Assembly (NCBI GenBank): GCA_916700875.1
Contig: CAKAKS010000068.1
Location: 29,506,028 to 29,570,027, forward strand
Source of the DNA: Sebastes aleutianus
Lineage: Eukaryota; Chordata; Actinopteri; Perciformes; Sebastidae
Direction: 5' to 3'
Length of the DNA stretch: 64,000 nt
Each line of letters opens with the position of its first letter. Positions within the stretch are counted from its first letter, which is position 1. Of this stretch, positions 23,806 to 35,446 are shown piece after piece. The notes below the pieces were generated by a model. It worked only from the letters and a program-made list of their open reading frames with translations. It was not told where the DNA came from and did no database searches. A program made the position numbers and the translations under genes.

Positions 23806-24552
23806 GCCGGGTACACACTACACGAGAATCAAGCCGATTTTGGGCCCAATTCCCCCGTCCCAACAACCGTCAGTAAAGCCCCGATTATTTGATGGATCTA
23901 AAGATTATCTCTCAAGATATTCCTGTGGTGTGAGGCATGCTCAGAGTGTTTTTGACATCCCCGATCGGCTCAGAAGTCCATCCTGACCGCATGATTTCAA
24001 ATCGTAAATATTAAACATGTTCAATATTTACGATCGGATATCCTATTGTGTGTGGGGAACCCCGATGACAGCCGATGACGCAGTTTGGGAAAGAACGATT
24101 GGGAACCAAGCTGACTGAAGACGGAAGGACAACAACCGCCGTCATAGAGGCCGCGGCTAATGCATGAGCTAATGCAAAACGCAAACCATAAAGTAGTAAG
24201 ATGGACATCAGAAATCGAGGACCAACTTGTTGATTTGTGGCAACAACACAAGTGTTTATTTAACGTGTCTCCATGCCTTCACCATCCATCCTTTGTGAAT
24301 TTTCAGTACAAAGTAGAGCAAAAACTGACTTCGTTAACTCTTCCTGCCCGTCGTCCGCCATGTTTGTTTACACTAAAGTCACATTTGATTTTAGTTCGGT
24401 GTGTGGTAGCTGTTTTGGCCAAATCGTTGCTTACCACACACTACAGGAACAAAATTGTTAAATTGAACATATCATTTCGTTATGTGTGGGCTCTCTCACA
24501 TTTTCAAAATCTGTTAAGATTTGAAAAATCCTTTAGTGTGGGCCAGCCTTTA
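23806..24552 (+). mobile_element. Harbinger/PIF-type transposon relic with MADF-like fragment
   Basis: Ends are weakly inverted: GCCGGGTACACACTA at left, and GGCTGGCCCACACTA when the right end is reverse-complemented. Inside, at about 24184-24270, the reading VRWTSEIEDQLVDLWQQHKC matches the start of the MADF (Myb/SANT-like) DNA-binding domain of the second protein of Harbinger elements. The frame then drifts and no transposase remains. Family assignment is from motif recognition. Confidence 0.55.
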
Positions 24553-25109
24553 CCAAGCCATTTATTCACATTTCAATGTTTACAATCCTGCAGCATCATT
24601 CTGCAACATTTTCTTCTATCAGATGCAGTCATAACAGGAGTTTACCTGTGGCAGGCCAAACAGGTGCTAACTTGGTAATCATCAAAGCAACAAGGTCAAC
24701 TGCAGCTGATTTGTTGGAAAGCAACTCGGCTCTAAGTGATTGGTGGTGACAGACACGTCTAAACATCTCTAATGTTGGCTGCTAATTAAGATTAAAGCCT
24801 TCTACACGGCACTGACAAGCAATTTAATATGAGGGGGTAGTGTGTCCCAGTGTGTACATAAGAGAGACAGAAAGAGTGCACGAGTGATTTAAGATGTGTT
24901 ATGCAGAGCACAAAGTGAAAGAGGGTGAAATATCTTGTGGCATTACACTTTTAACATCTAGACTCAGCCACGGTAAATCTTTCAACATTTAGTATTTTCA
25001 TGTAAAAAACATACAAACACACCACATCCAGTCTAAACCTTCCTGATGACCATTATTCCAAATGTCTTATTTTTTTCTAAAGGTATACGAGAGCAACATT
25101 TATTCACAT

Positions 25110-25451
25110 TAGAGCTGCAATAATTAATAGATTAGTTGTCAACTACTAAACTAGTCCCCAACCATTTTGATAATCGATTAATCTGAGTCATTTTTAAAGA
25201 AAAAAAAAGTAAAAATCCTCTGATTCCAGCTTCTTAAATGTGAATATTTTCTGGTTTCTTTACTCCTCTATGACAGTAAACTGAATATCTTCAAGTTGTG
25301 GACAAAACAAAACATTTGAGGACGTCATCTTGAGCTTTGGGAAACACTGATCGACATTTTTCACCATTTTCTTACATTTTATAAACCAAACAACTGATCA
25401 ATTTATCTACAAAATAATCGACAATGAAAATAATCATTAGTTGCAGCCCTA
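25110..25451 (+). mobile_element. hAT-type MITE with 8-bp target duplication
   Basis: The left end TAGAGCTGCAA and right end TTGCAGCCCTA are inverted copies of the common teleost terminus TAGGGCTGCAA. Flanking octamers ATTCACAT and AGTCACAT match at 6 of 8 positions, consistent with the 8-bp target duplication of hAT elements. Relatives lie in mrps22 intron 3 (40945-41234) and copb2 intron 9 (53012-53206). Nothing seen in 24553-25109. Confidence 0.75.
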
Positions 25452-25733
25452 AGTCACATTAAAAACATGAGATCTTCTTTAAGATCTTGGCTTTAGATGT
25501 GCAAATCTTTGCAAATCTTTGCTTTTTGTTTTTGCAAATTACCAGCTGATTTCACTTCTTCTTCAGTACACTGAAAATGATTCAGATATAACAAAGGAAA
25601 TAAAATCACTCTTTAGTTGAACTGATTACTTCCATACGCACTGATTCACTTACTTTGTTGTAAGGGGTCATGAGCCTTTTGCCACCAAAACCTCCCTCTA
25701 CAACAACTTCATTTCTAAGCCATCTTTGAATAA

Positions 25734-25737
<4 letters not shown>

Positions 25738-25792
<55 letters not shown>
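25738..25792. repeat. (CA)n microsatellite, about 55 bp
   Basis: Pure CA repeat. The flanks 25452-25737 and 25793-26680 are AT-rich with no recognised feature. Confidence 0.95.
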
Positions 25793-25797
<5 letters not shown>

Positions 25798-26680
25798 TCA
25801 AAGATGATATCTGTGGTCTATACAAGTTCTGGCAAAGTCAGTGAGCAAACAGTATTTTGAAACCAGTGTGGAGTATTTGATAAAATCAGGTGAGGATGGT
25901 TCTGGTGTCACACATCACGCTCTGACCTAACGCCCCCTAGTGGCCTGTCCTCTATATAAGACAGTGACTCCAGCATAGTGTCACTGTAGAGGGATGTTAG
26001 ATCACATCATAAAGATGTAGAGATCATGTTCTTTAACATAGGAGAATGGTGAAAGTGTTATTGTATCAAGGTAAACAGAAAATCTCTCACCTCTATTAAC
26101 ACCATTACATTTTAATCATGAATATCGGCAATATTGTAGTAAATATAAATATAAATGGCACATTCTGATCACTGATCAAGTGCAAACTGGTCATCAGGAA
26201 AGCATGATTTGAGATTTTGTATTTCCTTAAATGACCTCTGAATTTGTATCTTAAGAATTGTTTTAGTGAATTTTATTCTACAAACTAAATGATGGAGAAA
26301 CAAACAAATGATGAGATAAAAGTGAATTCAAATATGCAACACATTCTCATGGCAGTTTGTGAAATAGTCAAGAAGTTTAATCTATTTTATTCATATACAT
26401 AGGCACTAATTTCCCTTTTTTTTTGTGACGCTCAACACGACTTTCTACAACGTATTTTTTGTGCATTTTCCGAAGAATATCTGGCAACATATTGATTTTG
26501 TGCCCACCATCACGGAAAAAATTTGAAGTTCGTGTCTATCTAAGGTGATCTCAAGCATATTATCTGTGTGTGTTGCATAAGCAGAAAACTATTTGTGCAT
26601 AACTGTGCTGCAACAAATGCACACACTCCGGTCGTCCTCCTCCCCGGACAACAACAACAACAAAACCAGCTGTTAGAATC

Positions 26681-27480
26681 TCGCGTGTAACTCCACTTCC
26701 CCCACAGCGTCAGAGCCACAGACCCCTCCCCTCTCGTGCGCCACTCTGCCGTGACAGACATGACAGTTATTAATCACCTTTCTTCCGCCTATTACCAACC
26801 GGACCCGGGACGCAAAGGGCTACTGGTTGGGAGCCGGGGGTCTGCGGCTAAAATTAGAGGCCGGCTCAATCAACAGCCTGATTTAGTGGTAGCAAGTGTG
26901 TGTGTGTGTGAGTGCAGGGGCAGATCAGAAGACTGATCCCACTGGATTTCCTGTTCCTGTGGGACACTGATTCTGCTTACCGTCACGGAGGAAAACCATT
27001 CTCCTTTTCCTTCTGCTGCTTTTTGCTTGTTTATTTTCTGTTATTACTAAATATCAAATGATTCAAAACAACCCCCCTGTCCTCTAACACTCTTTTCCCA
27101 AATCCCTCTACCCCCCCTCATACACATAAAACACCCCAACCACCACCCAGTCAAGCAGAGGCGACCTTTGACCTTTTAAAAAGCTGGGTATTAGCTACCT
27201 TATCAGTGCCACGCTCCCCCTGTCACCCCATCTCTTACCCACCCCAATCTTGAATTATAAAAATAACAAAGTGAGAGTGAAGGGGGGTGGCGGTGGCGGT
27301 GGGGGTGCAGGAGTGTGTGCTGCTTCTCGCGTTGCATGTAAACCCCGTAAACCCTGCCGGCCCGGGGGTTTAGTTGGAAACAAATGCAGCGCTGGGGTCT
27401 GATGGAGGTGTGCGTGTGGGTCAGTATTGGTTTGCCTTTCAGCTTGAGCTGCGGGGGGTTATAGGGGACGAAGGTGAAGC
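26681..27480. promoter_or_regulatory. Candidate conserved non-coding block
   Basis: Non-repetitive except for short GT and (GGTGGC)n pieces. It includes CATGACAGTTATTAATCACC and CCTGATTTAGTGG, with GC-rich stretches such as CCGGACCCGGGACGC. No exon-like frame. The enhancer reading is inference from composition only. Confidence 0.25.
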
Positions 27481-27879
27481 TGAAGTCAGGTTAGTGTGTG
27501 CATAATATGCATGTTTTTTTTGTGTGTAACAGGGCATTTTGTGTGTGAAGCCTTTCCTGGGGTGATGATATATGATACTATTGTTAAATTATAGAGTAAA
27601 ATAGATTGCATTAAATGTTATACACAAGTGGAACAATATCAGCAACAAGACTCCTTATGTCCAAACCAACAGACGAGCACACTGCAGTCTGTGCATACAA
27701 CTGATTATCAATTATAAATATACAACTGTCTTCCTCAGTGTAGCCTCACCAGAATGAACCAGAAAAAAGATAAAATTCAGACAATTTAACACAAATGATA
27801 GACAGTAAATAGCAATACAACAATGTTGCTAGGCAACGACGTTGCCGCAAGGGGTTGTTGACGTTCTCATCTGACAGAC

Positions 27880-28387
27880 TTAAAGGTCCCACATTGTAAA
27901 AAGTGAGATTTTCATGTCTTTTACATTATAAAGCAGGTTTAAGTGCTATAAAAATACTGTTAAACTATCAAAACACTCAATATACGGAGGAATACACACA
28001 GCCCGTATTCAGAAAGTGTACGTTTGAAACAAGCAGTTAGGATTTCTGTCCATTTGTGATGTCACAAATATACAATATATATAGACCATTACACGGTTTT
28101 AAATTTAAACATTCTAAATGTGTCCCATTTTATTTCCTGTTGCAGTGTATGTAAATAACATCAGCTGACAGGAAGTAAACATGGACCCAAACTGTTGCCT
28201 AGCAACGCAATTCCGTTGAAATGCACTAAAACGGAGCGTTTCAGTCAATGGGAAATACAGGTATATTCAGGCAGACAGTATGAGGAAAATAAAGGTTTTT
28301 TTTAACATTACAGCATGTAAACATGTTCTAGCAGAAACACAAAATACAAGTATGAACCTGAAAATGAGCACGATATGGGACCTTTAA
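27880..28387. mobile_element. TTAA-flanked MITE, complete
   Basis: Left end TTAAAGGTCCCACATTG; right end reverse-complemented TTAAAGGTCCCATATCG. Both ends abut TTAA, the expected target for piggyBac-like mobilisation. About 508 bp with no coding potential. A truncated relative is at 6946-7405. Confidence 0.75.
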
Positions 28388-28736
28388 GCCAAAGAGTATA
28401 GCAGCAAAGAGACGAAACTCCGGTGTTTCTTTAACACCAGCCGCTTTCGCCATTTTGGACTGAAAACGCTTATTAAATTTATAATATTTTATTGTTCCAC
28501 ACTGGCCAGTTTGGTAGAATATGACAATAGAATATAATTAATTTTTTTTTAGTTTTGTAAGGCACTAATTTTTAAGCTCACGTTTTACTGGTGTCCGGAA
28601 GTCACATTCAGTCCAAAGTGGCGGAAGTGTAGCTTTGCTGCCGGGCGTTGATGTTGCAATGAAACGACCAATTCACTCACACTTCTTGGCAATATATGTT
28701 CTTTAGTTCAGAAGTCTGTTGTTGTTGTTGTTGTTG

Positions 28737-29141
28737 TACTCACCTGTCTGAACGGCACCCTGCAAGTCTTGAGTATCACAAAGTCCTCAACAGTCTGATC
28801 CAGGTTCAACTTCTCAAAGCGCAATGTCACCAGTCCACTCGGCTGCTCTGGTCCCAGTATAAACGAAGGAGGACGGTCTGCAGGACAGATTATAATGCAC
28901 TATACTCGCCTTTTTAATAGTCCTGTATCACAGCTGTTACTCTGCACTATATTCAGTTTTAACAGTTTCCTTCATCTCCTTGTATTTTTATATCTGATAT
29001 ATTCTTTTTGTACTTTGCACTACTAATTTTTCTACTGCCTTTTTACTAACATGTTTTGCACTATGGAACTGTGATGCTGGAAACTTAAATTTCCCTCGGG
29101 ATCAATAAAGTTACTATCAATCTATCTATCTATCTATCTAT
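28737..29141 (+). mobile_element. LINE 3' end with (CTAT)n tail
   Basis: Ends with AAATTTCCCTCGGGATCAAT, AAAGTTACTATCAATC and a (CTAT)n tail at about 29124-29141, the usual 3' end of a teleost non-LTR element. A (GTT)n tract precedes at about 28716-28736. The 5' part is truncated and no reverse transcriptase motifs are readable. The family (Rex- or L2-like) is not settled. Confidence 0.55.
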
Positions 29142-30160
29142 AACCAGTCCACTCGTCTTCCCTGGTCCCACTGCGCTCCTCACATCCAAAACGTACTGAA
29201 CATCAGGGATTAACAGTCTCAAACAGCAGAAAGTCACCTCACTGGAGGTAAACGTTCCTCAGAGAACACAGCAGTCAGGATGGAGGATGAGCATGCTAGC
29301 ATTTAGCATGCTAGCCAGACCTAGCGAGCCCCCAAATAACACCGTGGGAGCTTAATTTAGGGTGATACATTAAAACTAGTCATTAATTAGGATAGCTACA
29401 ACAGTTTTTTACTACGCCGAGGATGCTCATTATAACTACACCCCATGTGTGAGCCTAAATTTGAGGAGTGCTAGAAGTGCTAGCCTCTGACCTTGAACTC
29501 GACCGTTAATGTAAACATTTACGTATATCATCATTTCCTGATTGCGTCATCACGTCGGACACGTAGCCCCGCCCCCATGCAGCCGCAGACAGACACACCT
29601 GCAGCTTCTGCTCTGCTTCACCTGCTGATTTATCTCCTTTCTTCTCTTCCATTCTCACACAGTTTATCAGGACTTTTTCATGTATCTATATGTGCAATGG
29701 GCCTTTTCCACGAAAGACATTTTAACATGACACAGTAGGAAACACACGGGTGTATATAATGAAAATAATCATGTAATCATGAATTGTTATTTCAATCAAC
29801 ATCAATCAACATTTATTTGTATAGCCCTTTACAATAACCAAAAGGTACCCAAAGTGCTTCACATTAACATAAAAAAAATAACAGGAATAAAAAACATAAC
29901 AAATAATAATTATAATAATAATAATTATTATAATAGTAATTTGTTTCTTCCACCCCTGCCAGATATTAACTTGATGTGTACAAAGTTAAATTAACCACTT
30001 TAAGGACAACTGTTAATGAATGGATGAATGGCTATCCATTCATTCATGGAAAAGCTGATCTATGCTTCTCTATACTTTCTGATGAAGAAATGTAGCTTAT
30101 GCATGACAGAGTGATGAGCTAATGGACTAAATACTAAGTGTTATTTCTCTACATCTTTTT
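29142..30160. other. Intergenic with a repeat fragment at about 29783-29960
   Basis: No gene. At 29803-29870 the strings CATTTATTTGTATAGCCC and CAAAGTGCTTCACATTAA recall a common teleost LINE/SINE 3' region. (AAT)n-type sequence follows to about 29940. GCATGCTAGC occurs twice around a 5-bp spacer at about 29291-29315. Confidence 0.4.
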
Positions 30161-30397
30161 CTCACCATTTCCTGCCTGTATCTTTACTGCAAAATGCCAA
30201 AAATGATCTAAAACCCCCCCCCCAAAAAACAACTATAAAGATAAGATCTACTTTACTTAACCTACATAATGCTTCTTTCAGTATTTAACACATAATATAA
30301 AATATAGCTTAATGAAAGTATGAACGTTATTTGTTGAGTTATATGAGCCAGTAGGACACAGTCTAAATTTCACCTGTTTCATCAAATGTCTGATCGC

Positions 30398-30398
<1 letters not shown>

Positions 30399-30431
<33 letters not shown>
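30399..30431. repeat. (GT)n microsatellite
   Basis: About 32 bp of GT. A second, CA-oriented tract lies at about 30581-30604. Confidence 0.9.
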
Positions 30432-30435
<4 letters not shown>

Positions 30436-30579
30436 GAAGTCTTTTCTGGCAGGAATCAGTGAATATAAACAGATGGATGGAGGCCAGTGAAGGTCAGGAG
30501 GTGCAGGTGAACTCTGCTGCCATCAGCGTTCAAACCTCCTGCATTCCCTGACTTTGACCTTCCTCACAGCCCCCCTCTG

Positions 30580-30611
<32 letters not shown>

Positions 30612-30739
30612 AAACCGTACACACTCTCTGACTCCTTCTACAAATCCCAGTAAATGTCAAAGTCAGACGCTCATATAAAATCTTCTAGAATATGTGTTTT
30701 TTAAAACAAGAGAATAACATTTAGTTAACATGGTTAAAA

Positions 30740-30930
30740 TGTTCCTACTTGAGGTGTCCTGCTGGCATGGTGGTTTCAGAAAGACACATACCACATGACC
30801 ACAATGTCGCCGGTTTGGTTCCAGCGGGGGACCTTTATTGCATGTCTTTCTCTGCCCTCGTTTCCTGTCTGTGTCTCTACTGTCACTTTCAAAAAGATGG
30901 AAAACACCTCCCAAAAAAAACAAACATTGT
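30740..30930 (+). mobile_element. tRNA-derived SINE, degraded
   Basis: Contains a B-box-like GGTTTGGTTCC followed by AGCGGGGGACCTTTATTGCA and TGTCTTTCTCTGCCCTCGTT, then TTTCCTGTCTGTGTCTCTAC. The same order occurs on the minus strand at 61010-61168. A 3' fragment (TTTCCTGCCTGTATCTTTAC) is at about 30170-30215. It is not a functional tRNA gene: the A-box is degraded and no cloverleaf can be drawn. Confidence 0.65.
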
Positions 30931-31334
30931 TCCATTTTATTCCAGTTTATTTTAACTGCAACATTGTAACTTAAGCCAGTAACCTTCTAGCATTTTTTTA
31001 CATTGTTGAAATAAGTTCAATAGCTTGAAGTAAAACTGATAGAGTTTAGTTTTTTGCTTTATTGAGTCCACAATGGTGAGATTCTTTAGTCCTGAAACAG
31101 GGAGGGAATGGAAGAAGAAGAAAAAGAAAGTGTTGGTGTTATTTTGAGTGGCATGTTTTTAACTTGCTTTACAGAAAAGCTATAAAATTTAGTTGATAAA
31201 TTGAATAAATACATTAATAATGTCCTCCCTCTTTCATATCACACACACACTCTCTCCTTTCAAGTAAATCTCTCGGTCTCTGATTTATTATTACATTATT
31301 AAAGGGAGGTCATGGAGGCTGTTGGAGGTAATGT

Positions 31335-31525
31335 CACTGTGCCCTCTGCCCCCTTCCCTCCTTTCCTCTCCCCCCCTCTTCTCCTCTCCTCCTCTACTCC
31401 CCTCCCCTCCTCTCCTCTCCTATCTCTGCGTCTCCTTTGGCCTTCTAAGTGCCCTCTTTCCCATCCTCATTTCTCTTCAAAGACCGGGAGGAGGAGGAGG
31501 AGGAGGAGGAGGAGGAGGAGGATAA
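31335..31525. repeat. CT-rich tract and (GGA)n microsatellite
   Basis: A pyrimidine-rich stretch (about 31345-31440) is followed by (GGA)n at about 31486-31522. The frames it encodes (poly-Glu, poly-Arg, poly-Gly) are artefacts. Confidence 0.85.
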
Positions 31526-31744
31526 GACTGGCCTTGAGTGTGCCCACTCCCAAGCCACAACATCTCACACACACTACAACAATCTTCAAATTCTTCGACA
31601 AGCTGCATCCGACACCATCAAAGTCTCTCGTCAGTAGGACCTACAATAGCTCATCTTATAGTTTACATTAATAAATACAAAACGGAGAGTCAGTATGACA
31701 GAATTATTGTGTCAAAATGAGTGGAATTAGTCCGCACAAAACCA

Positions 31745-31870
31745 AATTATATATAAATTATATTTGTCCTTTATTTAACTAGGGAGTCCCATGAAATACA
31801 AAATGGCAGCATAAAACAGTAAAAATAGAAAGTATTTACAAAGACTAAAAATAAAAGATAAGAGTCAGAT
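31745..31870 (-). mobile_element. LINE 3' end fragment, reverse orientation
   Basis: TGTCCTTTATTTAACTAGGG and AGTCCCATGAAATAC are the reverse complement of the L2/CR1-type fish LINE 3' end (compare the forward example at about 33700-33780). Very short and truncated. 31871-32560 shows nothing further. Confidence 0.5.
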
Positions 31871-32569
31871 TGAAATTAATAATAAGACATTTACTTTTCT
31901 AATTACATTTTTTTTTAAAGTGACAAATACATTTAAATAAAGCAATTAAATGTTAATGTAAAACATACAGTGTATGTGAAAACATATATATACCACTGAT
32001 TATTACTATTTTTTACTCATACAGCAGTGGGTAATGTGGGTCCCCAGACAATGAAGAAATAAATCCAAGAATAAGAACATTATACAGCAGGAATATCATG
32101 AGTTGAGAACAATGTTTAGCTTTGAACGACCTCACCCTTTCTGTAACATCTAATTAGTTAACCTCACTTTTAAAAAACATGCAAACTGATTGCCTTAAAA
32201 AAACAACTAAGCAATGGTACCTGTTTGACTTCAGTAAAGTTGTATAAGTATTGTATGTTGTAGTAACAAATATTTAGTGTAGTACGCTTACACTTGTAAC
32301 CAAATAAAACCTGTATAGAGTACTTGACTTTAGATGTACTCTTGACTTAGTATAGACTACTCAGATTTACTATTTCAAACAACTAAATAATTTCAAGTAC
32401 AGTTTATAAACCACTTAACAAAGACACACATATCACTTCATAAATACCATATAATATTAGAAATGGAAACAATGACAAGTTGTTCCATCATCTGCTCTCA
32501 GAGTCCGTACAGTACATGTTTGACGCTCCAGTTGTTTGAGGATAGACATCCTCTTCACATTTTCTCCCT

Positions 32570-32616
<47 letters not shown>

Positions 32617-32631
32617 CACACACACACACAC
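32570..32631. repeat. (CA)n microsatellite with one CG interruption
   Basis: About 60 bp of CA with a single CG near 32609. A (CCA)n tract follows at about 32804-32824. Confidence 0.95.
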
Positions 32632-32929
32632 CTTTCCGCTTCACCCTGCTCTGAACCCGTTCTCCGTCCACCGTGCAGAAATCCTAATAAACATATGCTG
32701 CTAGTCATTCCCAGAGTGCCCCACTACCACCAGCACCACTGCTGCTCAGCCACCCGCCCACCACCCTGTACACCCCCTGCATCCCCTCTCCATGATCCCC
32801 CCCCCCACCACCACCACCACCCACCCACATCCAGTCCCTCTTCTACACTCAGGTTTCAGCTTCCTGCTGCTCCCAGTCACGCTGACACACACTCTTACAC
32901 TCAACCTATTGACTGTCGTAGCAGCAGTG

Positions 32930-33060
32930 GTGGAAGAAATACTCTCGTTCGTTAAATAAAAGTACTGATACTATTTCAAAACACTCAATTACAAGTCAAA
33001 TTCCTGCATTCAAAATTATATTTACGTTAATGTACAGACGTATTGGCTGCAAAATATGCT
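32930..33060 (+). mobile_element. MITE fragment (GTGGTGGAAGAAATACT type)
   Basis: Begins with AGTGGTGGAAGAAATACTC, then AAAAGTACTGATACTA and CAAGTCAAATTCCTGCATTC, the recognised start of an abundant teleost non-autonomous DNA element. The other terminus is not identifiable. Confidence 0.55.
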
Positions 33061-33261
33061 TACTGACTAAACAGAATTTTCTTTTTCGGAGGTTTATCTT
33101 ATTATACGTTATGTTTTTGATTATTATTAAGTATTATTGATGCACTGGGGATACATCTGTGTACATATTTTACATGTGTAAAAAACAAAATCAATATAAA
33201 CTTAAACTTAAAATGTAACTTTATTAGATTCATCAGATACATACAGGTATATACATGAAAT

Positions 33262-33780
33262 TTGACCTCTGCATTTAACCCATCCTTAAGAGCAGTAGGC
33301 TGCTGTAAAGCTGCTGTAAAGCGCCCAATAAGCATCTCAATATGGCCTGCGCTCTCTCAATATTTGACAAATGTTGGTCCCCAAAGTTTGAATAGAACTA
33401 TAGGCACCAAAAAAACTTTTAAATACGCTGTTCCTTCTTCCTGGAATAATATACAGAAGGACCTGAAACTCTCAGAGCAGATGACTTTGGGGGAATTTAA
33501 GTCCTTTTTAAAGGATCAAGAAAATAGCTCTTGGTCGATGTGATTTCTCTTATATTTCTCAATGAAATCGCTGTAAAATTGGTCATAGTTTACGCATTAC
33601 AACTGTTTTTGTATTGCATAGTAACTGGATATACAATATGCTCATTCACTTGTGGTGTGTGACAGCTTTATTTATACTTGTATTGTTGGTGTTTGTTGTT
33701 TTAACCCTGTTTTCGCTGCCCTCTTGGCCAGGACACTCTTGAAAAATAGATTTTAATCTCAATGAGCCTTTTAGACATGG
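33262..33780 (+). mobile_element. L2/CR1-like LINE, 3' end of reverse transcriptase ORF plus 3' UTR
   Basis: The frame at 33262-33543 ends KYAVPSSWNNIQKDLKL, then TLGEFKSFLKD, matching the C-terminal tail of fish L2-type ORF2. The 3' UTR has CCCTCTTGGCCAGGACACTC and GATTTTAATCTCAATG, the typical L2 3' end. 5' truncated, so non-autonomous. Confidence 0.75.
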
Positions 33781-34267
33781 TTAGATGCCGGATATATATG
33801 CATGTAAGTTACATTTTGATATTGAAGTTGACTGAGCTGGAGCTAATTGTAATAATCATATAGTGATGGGCATTTTCATCTATAACAGTGCACCATAATT
33901 TATAAGATGATGATTTGCTTTGTATGAAAAACTGGAATCAGTAAAGTAACTGTGGCTGCCAGTTAAATCCTGAGGGGCACCAAAAGGGCTATAGAGCCGG
34001 CCCAGATTTTCCTTTCTGAATATGACATTAAATAAATTGAGTATGAAGTAAGTTACTTTTTTTTTTGCAGAATGTGTGTGCAAAAGTAGTCCATGTGGAT
34101 CCACTGCATGTCTTCTGTTTCAGGGTCAACTCAATCTCAGTTCAGGAGGGGAACGGAAATTCCAATTCAACAGCGAGCATTTCACATTTCACAGCTACCT
34201 GGGAGCCGAAGATAAGTGGCACTTTAGGATCACTTAGAGTTACACTGAAGGTTCACGCTCCCCCACA

Positions 34268-34322
34268 TATAGATAGATAGATAGATATATGGAGGGATAG
34301 ATAGATGGAGAGATAGATAGAT
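34268..34322. repeat. (GATA)n-type microsatellite
   Basis: Interrupted GATA/GATG repeats. The sequence between 33781 and 34267 has no recognised feature. Confidence 0.85.
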
Positions 34323-34329
34323 TTATAAA

Positions 34330-34580
34330 CGACTTGTGGGCATTTAAACCTCCTCACAGGAGGGAGTGTAATCCTCTCTCTCTGGCAGTGGGCTGCTGGG
34401 TCGCAGGATTACTTTCTGTCAGCAGTGTGACAGCTGTGTACATCTGGCTGTGTAGGGGCCTCTTACAGCTCAATCCACACGTCGTTTCGCCGGTGTCTGG
34501 GCCTCCGGACTCGCTGCCACTGCTCACCTCATTACCGAGCGAGCCACACCTCCATCTGTCCGCTTAATATCTAAATCCTA
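34330..34580. promoter_or_regulatory. Candidate conserved non-coding block
   Basis: A non-repetitive patch of balanced composition (for example GCAGTGTGACAGCTGTGTAC, CACCTCATTACCGAGC) in AT-rich surroundings. No protein match. Function unknown; the call rests on contrast with its flanks. Confidence 0.2.
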
Positions 34581-35379
34581 CTGCAGATTAGTGGGGGAGT
34601 CCGGGCCCGGAGGAGGGAGGAGGAGGAGGAGGGGAAACAGGATCCAAGAGGAAGGGTTTGTGCATGGCACATGAGGTTTTATTAATGATCTCTAGGGTTG
34701 TGTGGCGGCTGCTGCTTTTTGGGGGTTTGTGGTGGCATGTTGGGGGCTTGTGACTACTGCTGTGCTTTGTGCATGTGTGCTGAAGGAGATGATGTGATCT
34801 CATAATCCCTCCTTGATGATCTAAAATGTGAAAAAGGCTTTATTTTAAAGTTTGTTCTTCACAAAGGTCAAAAGCTTAGGAATCTCCCTTTAATGCATAT
34901 TATTTTGTCCTTAATGGGTAAATTTGGTGATATATATATTTTCCTGATTGTCAACAAATCCCATAAAAAACAAAAAATAACAATACATTTCCAGGGAGGC
35001 TGTTTTCACTTTGCCATAAAGGAGAGGTGGAGACACAATCTCACTTCTTACTGTACTGAGAGGAAATATAAGGACTTTAGAGAAGTTTCTTTGAAAAAAT
35101 AATAATATATCGTGAGTTTATCCATCGCGCTGATCCTCAGAAACATACTGTATGTACACATATTTATGTGGGGAGAAAAATCAATGTGCAACATTAGCTG
35201 CAAAATATGTTGACTTTTGCTACAGTATATGCATCAAGAGGTGCTACAAGCTCTGTAAAAGTTTCTGATTTATTACATCTGAAAAAGAGTGTGTGTTTAA
35301 AGTGTATTTACTATCTCGTGATTATCTATTTAGTTTTCTTATGTAAAACGTAATTATTCAATAATATGTAATTTAGCTT

Positions 35380-35446
35380 TGCCAATAATGTAACCTGATC
35401 ATTCATGCCAATAAAGCTTAATTGAATTGAATTGAATTGAATTGAA
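35380..35446 (+). mobile_element. Possible LINE tail with (AATTG)n
   Basis: CCAATAAAGCTT followed by tandem AATTG units, as in 3' ends of some fish non-LTR elements. The upstream sequence is not readable as an ORF. Confidence 0.4.

Noticed and set aside
25605..25800. CRISPR-like regular repetition
   Set aside because: Only dinucleotide and tetranucleotide repeats were found in the window; no direct repeats with unique spacers, and the genome is vertebrate.
30740..30930. Possible tRNA gene
   Set aside because: B-box-like sequence belongs to a degraded SINE; no cloverleaf or intact A-box.
32536..32955. 139-codon plus-strand open frame
   Set aside because: Begins inside a CA microsatellite and continues through CCA repeats; low complexity, no homology recognised.
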